A stretch of 64,000 bases of DNA from Epiperipatus broadwayi (lineage: Eukaryota; Onychophora; Udeonychophora; Euonychophora; Peripatidae), in assembly GCA_028023455.1 (NCBI GenBank), contig JAQFVV010000554.1, positions 312,001 through 376,000 on the forward strand, given 5' to 3'. The notes under the pieces were generated by a model, which ran no database searches, had not been told where the DNA came from, and saw only the letters and a list, made by a program, of their open reading frames with translations. This document shows positions 59,629-64,000 of this stretch, one piece after another. Positions within the stretch are counted from its first letter, which is position 1. Each line of letters opens with the position of its first letter. The position numbers and the translations under genes were made by a program.

Positions 59629-59955
59629 TTGTCATAAATGACAGTTAATTAAATACTTTGTTCTTGTTGAAAATAAAAATCTAAAAAGTTAAATTACATA
59701 TGTAAAAGTGCTTTAATTTAAAAAAAAAAGAATTGACCGAAAACTTTTTTTTTTCGAAATGAAAAGAGATTTTGACATATATGCTATCAAATCAGAGTTA
59801 ATTAGATGTTATGGGCGGGGTTAAAGCATTAAGATCGGGTAGAGAAAAGGACTAAAAGGGTGGAGTTAGCATGAGTTTCCATCTTAGTAAGAAAATAAAT
59901 AAACAATTCGATTTTGCAAAATATAATTTAAAAAATACAAAGTAATAGCGTAACT

Positions 59956-60720
59956 ATGAATAAAGAAATGGATCCGAAAGAAAGCCCAATATATTTTAAA
60001 AATCCTCAGTTAGTAGAAAAGGAGAAAGAAGAAGTATCTGAGATGCGAATGATGATGAAAATGATGATGAATATAATGAAAGAAATGCGTCAAGAAATTA
60101 AACAAAGTCAACAAGAATTGTGTCAGAAATTTGAACAAAGTCAGTTAGAACTCAAAGCAGAATTGAAGGAAGAAATTAGTCAGGTTAAAACAGAAATTAA
60201 AGAACTCAGAGCAGAAGTAAGAGAAATAAGATGTGAGATAACGGTAAAGGTAGAGAAGAACCAAGAAGTTATAGAGTTAGATTTAATTAAAGAAAGTCAG
60301 GAAGTTGAAAGGGAAGTTGAGGTGATAAAAGACATAGAAATTGAGTTAGAATCAGATAGCATTGTGATAAATAAAGTAGACACAAATGTAGATCAAGAAA
60401 TAGAAGAAAAACATAAGTTCAAGGTAGTAGATAGTGTAGAAAAGTTTTTACAAAAATTTAAAAAGGTTAAAGTAAACGTTCGCATTCGCTGTAGACGTAG
60501 ATTTAAAACAAAGAGGAAGCGTAGGAAAAAATATTCACGATTAGGAAAAATATGGAGGTCTGTAAAGCTTAAAAGTTTTCTAATTTACAAGGCAGAAAAT
60601 AGAACGGAAAGAGAAAGAGATAAAATAGATTTTAATCAAAAAATAGAAGTGAGAATATGGAGTATGATTTATATTATAAAATTAGTAGAAAGAAAGAAGG
60701 AACCACCTGACATAGTTTAA
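59956..60720 (+). CDS. Coiled-coil protein of a pol-less LTR element (Gag-like?)
   Basis: This intact 254-codon ORF is the longest complete single-frame ORF in the 57-64 kb region. The start at 59,956 is the first ATG after a stop-rich leader. Residues 1-27 hold a short conserved block (FKNPQLVEKEKE at 14-25) shared with the relic at 38,169. Residues 28-45 are methionine-rich (MRMMMKMMMNIMKEM). Residues 45-115 are a highly charged heptad-like region rich in Glu, Lys, Gln and Leu, consistent with a coiled coil. Residues 116-160 are acidic. Residues 176-195 form a strongly basic patch containing RIRCRRRF and KTKRKRRKKY, a plausible nucleic-acid or nuclear-localisation segment. No zinc knuckle, protease or RT is present. 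An acidic/coiled N-half plus basic C-half would suit a Gag-like packaging protein, but that is inference. Confidence 0.6.
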   Translation: MNKEMDPKESPIYFKNPQLVEKEKEEVSEMRMMMKMMMNIMKEMRQEIKQSQQELCQKFEQSQLELKAELKEEISQVKTEIKELRAEVREIRCEITVKVEKNQEVIELDLIKESQEVEREVEVIKDIEIELESDSIVINKVDTNVDQEIEEKHKFKVVDSVEKFLQKFKKVKVNVRIRCRRRFKTKRKRRKKYSRLGKIWRSVKLKSFLIYKAENRTERERDKIDFNQKIEVRIWSMIYIIKLVERKKEPPDIV

Positions 60721-61640
60721 AAGTTAGTAATCGGGCAGAATAGTAAAGGAAATAAACAAAAAGGACTGGAAATGGACTATGAGTCTAATATAATTATTTT
60801 GACGTAGGTGAAAAGCCTGAATTAGAATTTCGCTATTTAAAATGATGGATTGTTTTGTCAAATAATAATAACGGAGGCTTCGCAAAATAAAAGATTTTTT
60901 TTCTCCACGCACATATTAATTAAGGAAATGTTCATAAATAAACATTTCAAATAAATAAAAATCAATAAAATCAAGTTAAATAAATGGGTCAAATTAAGGA
61001 TTTAGAAATAATGTTTGTAGAATTAAATAAATGAATAAAATAACGGAAATACATAAAACAAAAACAAGTTAAATAAATAAGTATAATATATCTGTAGAAA
61101 ATAAATAAAATATTCGTAGTAAAATAAAATAGTTTTTCTGAGTACACACACATTAAAATAAAATAGTTTTGAATACGTAAGTTAATAAAAGGAAGTCAAT
61201 AAATTGTTTAAAATAATCAAGATAAAAAAAAAATCTATAGTAAAATAATAATGAATGAATCATAATAAAGCAAAATAGTTTTTTTTTCTGAGTATACACA
61301 CGTTAATATATAAGTTAAAGTAATGGGTTAAAAGTAATATCGTAATATAAATAAATATGTAAATTGATGTCCGTGATAGTTTAGAATAGTATTGTAAGAT
61401 TAAATAAATAATGTTGAAATAATGTTCGTAATGGTTTGAAATAATGGTGTAAGATTAGATTAATACAAATAAATATGTTAAAGTAATGTTCATGTGTATT
61501 TAAAAATAATATTGAAAGGTTAAAATAATATAAATGAAAGTCAATCTAAGTTATATTAAGAATGTATAAGGGTTCGAAATTAAAGGGATGAGGGTAGTAT
61601 TGAAATAAGTTAGATAAGGATTAAGTTTAAAGCTGTCGAT
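60721..61640. other. A-rich internal region of the pol-less element
   Basis: It consists of repeated aaataaataaa and taaaataaaatagttttt motifs, with gagtacacacac or gagtatacacac appearing twice (about 61,139 and 61,290). No coding frame was found. Confidence 0.55.
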
Positions 61641-61775
61641 TGGATGATTTTAGCACCCGTAACAGATTGACCGGGATCATTCCTCTTTTAAAAAGTGCAC
61701 TGGCAACAATCAGAGTAAGTCGTAAGTCACTTTTCAGGGGAGAATCCCCATATCTCGTACCTCATTTTTCAAAGC

Positions 61776-61955
61776 GTAAGTCAGAAATGGACAGTTGAAA
61801 ATTCCTGCCATTGCAGCTGCTTAGTCAAAGTCCGATCAAGAGAATTGGCAATCGTTTTCCAGGGTGTAAGTCGGAAATGGACAGTTGAAATTCCTGCCAT
61901 TCGCAGCGACCTTTTTCTGAATCAAAGTCCTATCAAGAGAATCAGCAGCCGAAGC
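61776..61955. repeat. Tandem repeat, period about 89 bp
   Basis: gtaagtcagaaatggacagt followed by tgaaaattcctgccattgca at 61,776 recurs at 61,865. Each unit ends with caaagtcc-atcaagagaat. Confidence 0.8.
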
Positions 61956-61956
61956 T

Positions 61957-62080
61957 TCGTTTATAAAAGATCCCTGTGCCACAAATTTAGTTTGTCCTCG
62001 TGGTCACTGTCCAGACGAACATTGTAAGCAATGTTACCAGCATAGAAAGAAGAAAAGCATAATTGGAGATTGCCCTTAGC
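61957..62080 (+). other. Cysteine-rich short frame in the pol-less element
   Basis: A plus-strand frame ending at a stop near 62,079 reads FIKDPCATNLVCPRGHCPDE and then HCKQCYQH and lysine-rich residues. Five cysteines and several histidines at regular spacing could bind zinc. It has no clear start and a stop lies a short way upstream, so it is a possible exon or remnant, not a confident gene. Confidence 0.3.
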
Positions 62081-62183
62081 ATGGAAAAGGAAAAGATACC
62101 AAAAAGCAAACTTAGAAGGAATAATAAATTAAGATTTAATGTTGTCAGAGATAAAATGGTCAAAAATGACACATTTTACTCTC

Positions 62184-62202
62184 AAAAGGAGGGGTGGTGT
62201 AA
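62184..62202 (+). other. Polypurine tract
   Basis: aaaaggaggggtggtgtaa lies directly before the 3' LTR. Confidence 0.65.
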
Positions 62203-64000
62203 TGTACCTATATTGATATAGGCATATATAATTTTATCTAAAATTATATTATTAAAATAATCGTTCATAAAAGAAAAACATAAAATTAAACGTTGAAGAG
62301 TTTATTGCAGTTTGTTTTAGAAAAGGATAAGAGGCAAATAGTTTTCTAGCATTAGTTTTGAAATAAAAAGGCTACAATTAATTAATCAGAAGGGGAGAGG
62401 GGTGTTTCATTAGAGAAATTAAACTAAGGGTTATAAAAGGAAGTAAAGAGTTTTTATTAGTATTCGTAAAAATATAATTTAAAAAGTTAAAACATACAAA
62501 TCTCTTTTCATTCAAGTTTAATTAAAAAAAAAATAATGTTAAAATTAAATAGTAAATTGTATTAAAAATATATGTGAGTATATATGTGTGATTTGTAAAT
62601 AAATAAAATTATGCAAAATAAAAGAAGATTATCATTAAAAACACGGCAATGGCTATTAATAAAATAAAACAACACATTTTATTGCATGGCTATTACTAAT
62701 TAAGCAATCTTCCAAAACACATTTATCAAATGATTATCACTGGAATTTGACAATAGATCTTTGCCGGAGATATTAGAAAGACAACAAGGTGCAGGTATAA
62801 ATGGACCTTTTTTTATCGGACAGTAATCAGTTCACAAAGTAATTGAGTAGTGCAGTTCAGAAATTAATTGAGTCAGTTAACAAACAAAATGCAGTGTTGA
62901 GAAGATTTTGGGAATTCATGCCTCTCCACAGCCTAAAAAGTCCGATGAAAACAGCAAGATCTGCCCGTGAAATAATGTCAACGTAACAACTTAGAAAATC
63001 TTCGTCAATATCTAATTGCCTCCAATAGTAATAATCGTGAAACTCATCAAGGAAAAGCCCAGCCGGCTGGAAGCATTCATAATGGAAACATTCATAATGG
63101 AAATATTCTCACCTAAAGCAGCCACCAAAGAGAGCCAAAATTCTACGTCTATATTCAAAAGCCTAGGTAAAAACATTTGCTTATTTCGTTTATACTGTAA
63201 TAGCCATTGCATTGCGTTATCGTGCGAATCTTTCAAGAGTCTAATTATATGAACTCGATATCATACATAAATGAACTATTGATATGTGTGTTTAAATTTC
63301 AAATGCTAATTATATGAACTCGATATCATACATAAATGAACTATTGATATGTGTGTTTAAATTTCAAATGCTATGTAATACATTATTATTATTATGTGTG
63401 TGCATGAGTTAATATGTGCGTGATCCTTATATCAATATTTTTAGTTAAATTAGATAAATATCAGTGTTCTGTTATAAAAATATACAAGAATATTTAAACT
63501 AGTTTAGAAATGTTAATTTAAAATGTGTGTGTATTATTAAATTATAAAGATGTTTAAATTTAGTAAATTAATGTTAGTTAATAAATTGTCTTTAAAATTA
63601 AACTCTATTTGATGGTCAATTCTTTTTATCAATTCTTTTACAATTCTTTTTATAAATTCCTTTTACAATTCTTTATCAAGTCTTTTAACCACTAATTATG
63701 TATAATCTATTAGTGATTACAAACAGCTGAGCTAGTCATGGATTTAGGCGTTGAGTTAGTGGCCATTGCTCAAAGTGCATTATTTATTCATCCTTGAATA
63801 GATAGCTGGTGCCCGTGTTTATACACAAACAAAAAAAAGTGCTTTGGATGTGGTGTTCAACTCAACAGCTGAGAAGAAGCTATGTCCTGGAAATGTAACA
63901 TTAGTTATATACTTTATAGCTATTGTTTGGGCATACATACTCTCCGAGTATGTTCTTCTCTGCCTAAGAGACCGGTGTTTCGAATGCACATATTCGAACA
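62203..64000 (+). repeat. 3' LTR of the pol-less element (cut by window end)
   Basis: It is collinear with the 5' LTR. It carries a perfect 65-bp tandem duplication (63,242-63,306 and 63,307-63,371) and a contracted ATT tract next to it, both absent or different in the 5' LTR. Confidence 0.8.

Larger units (their letters stand above)
57845..64000 (+). mobile_element. LTR retroelement without pol, 3' end outside the window
   Basis: Direct repeats starting tgtacctatattgatatagg at 57,845 and 62,203 are collinear for about 1.75 kb and are read as LTRs. Between them lie 2.6 kb with a tRNA-Lys-like primer site, one 254-codon ORF, A-rich DNA and a purine tract. No RT, RNase H or integrase motif was found in any frame, so the element must be moved by another element's enzymes, if at all. 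The window ends inside or at the edge of the 3' LTR, so the target duplication cannot be checked. Confidence 0.8.

Noticed and set aside
59438-59641. 67-codon frame with a hydrophobic segment, also open in the 3' LTR
   Set aside because: It straddles the LTR edge and the primer-site region and has no domain. Conservation is explained by LTR identity.

Overview
The window is AT-rich, repeat-dense DNA of a eukaryote, almost certainly an invertebrate animal. It holds an RTE-like LINE, a Ty3/gypsy element, a Penelope-like element, tRNA-derived SINEs, long inverted-repeat elements and many (TA)n, (CA)n and (ATT)n tracts. There are no operons, Shine-Dalgarno sites or closely packed ORFs. I found no convincing host protein-coding gene. 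Every protein signature I recognise belongs to a transposable element. The species cannot be named from this sequence.

Layout. 1-1.46 kb: unannotated AT-rich DNA with a degraded MITE-like stretch. 1.47-5.05 kb: two copies of one RTE-like LINE tail to tail, the plus copy nearly open and the minus copy decayed. 5.06-6.16 kb: a 1.1 kb foldback element with an 8-bp target duplication. 7.9-8.3 kb: a MITE fragment and a third LINE 3' end. 9.0-14.2 kb: diverged repeats, a palindromic SINE pair, a minisatellite and a foldback. 14,977-23,341: a complete but broken Ty3/gypsy element with about 2.1 kb LTRs. 24.7-32.3 kb: foldback and SINE families, a LINE C-terminal fragment and a 1 kb palindrome with tRNA-like promoter boxes in both arms. 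32,928-35,219: a solo LTR. 35.4-40.2 kb: a SINE, a coiled-coil ORF relic and a 0.8 kb palindrome. 40,385-42,083: a 1.7 kb terminal-inverted-repeat element. 44.47-45.8 kb: a Penelope-like RT plus GIY-YIG remnant. 46.3-52.8 kb: palindromes and two inverted solo LTRs around a SINE palindrome. 53.4-54.35 kb: a diverged tandem array. 54.7-57.3 kb: SINEs and repeat fragments. 57,845-64,000: an LTR element without pol, carrying one intact 254-codon coiled-coil ORF and running off the end of the window.

How the parts relate. The dominant theme is inverted symmetry: at least six unrelated repeat families occur as near-palindromes with arms of about 100-500 bp. Two of these families carry tRNA-like Pol III promoter boxes. 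The second theme is a shared target: all five LTR insertions sit in ATAT or (TA)n sequence. The third is the coiled-coil ORF at 59,956, which has a decayed relative at 38,169, so it belongs to a multi-copy family.
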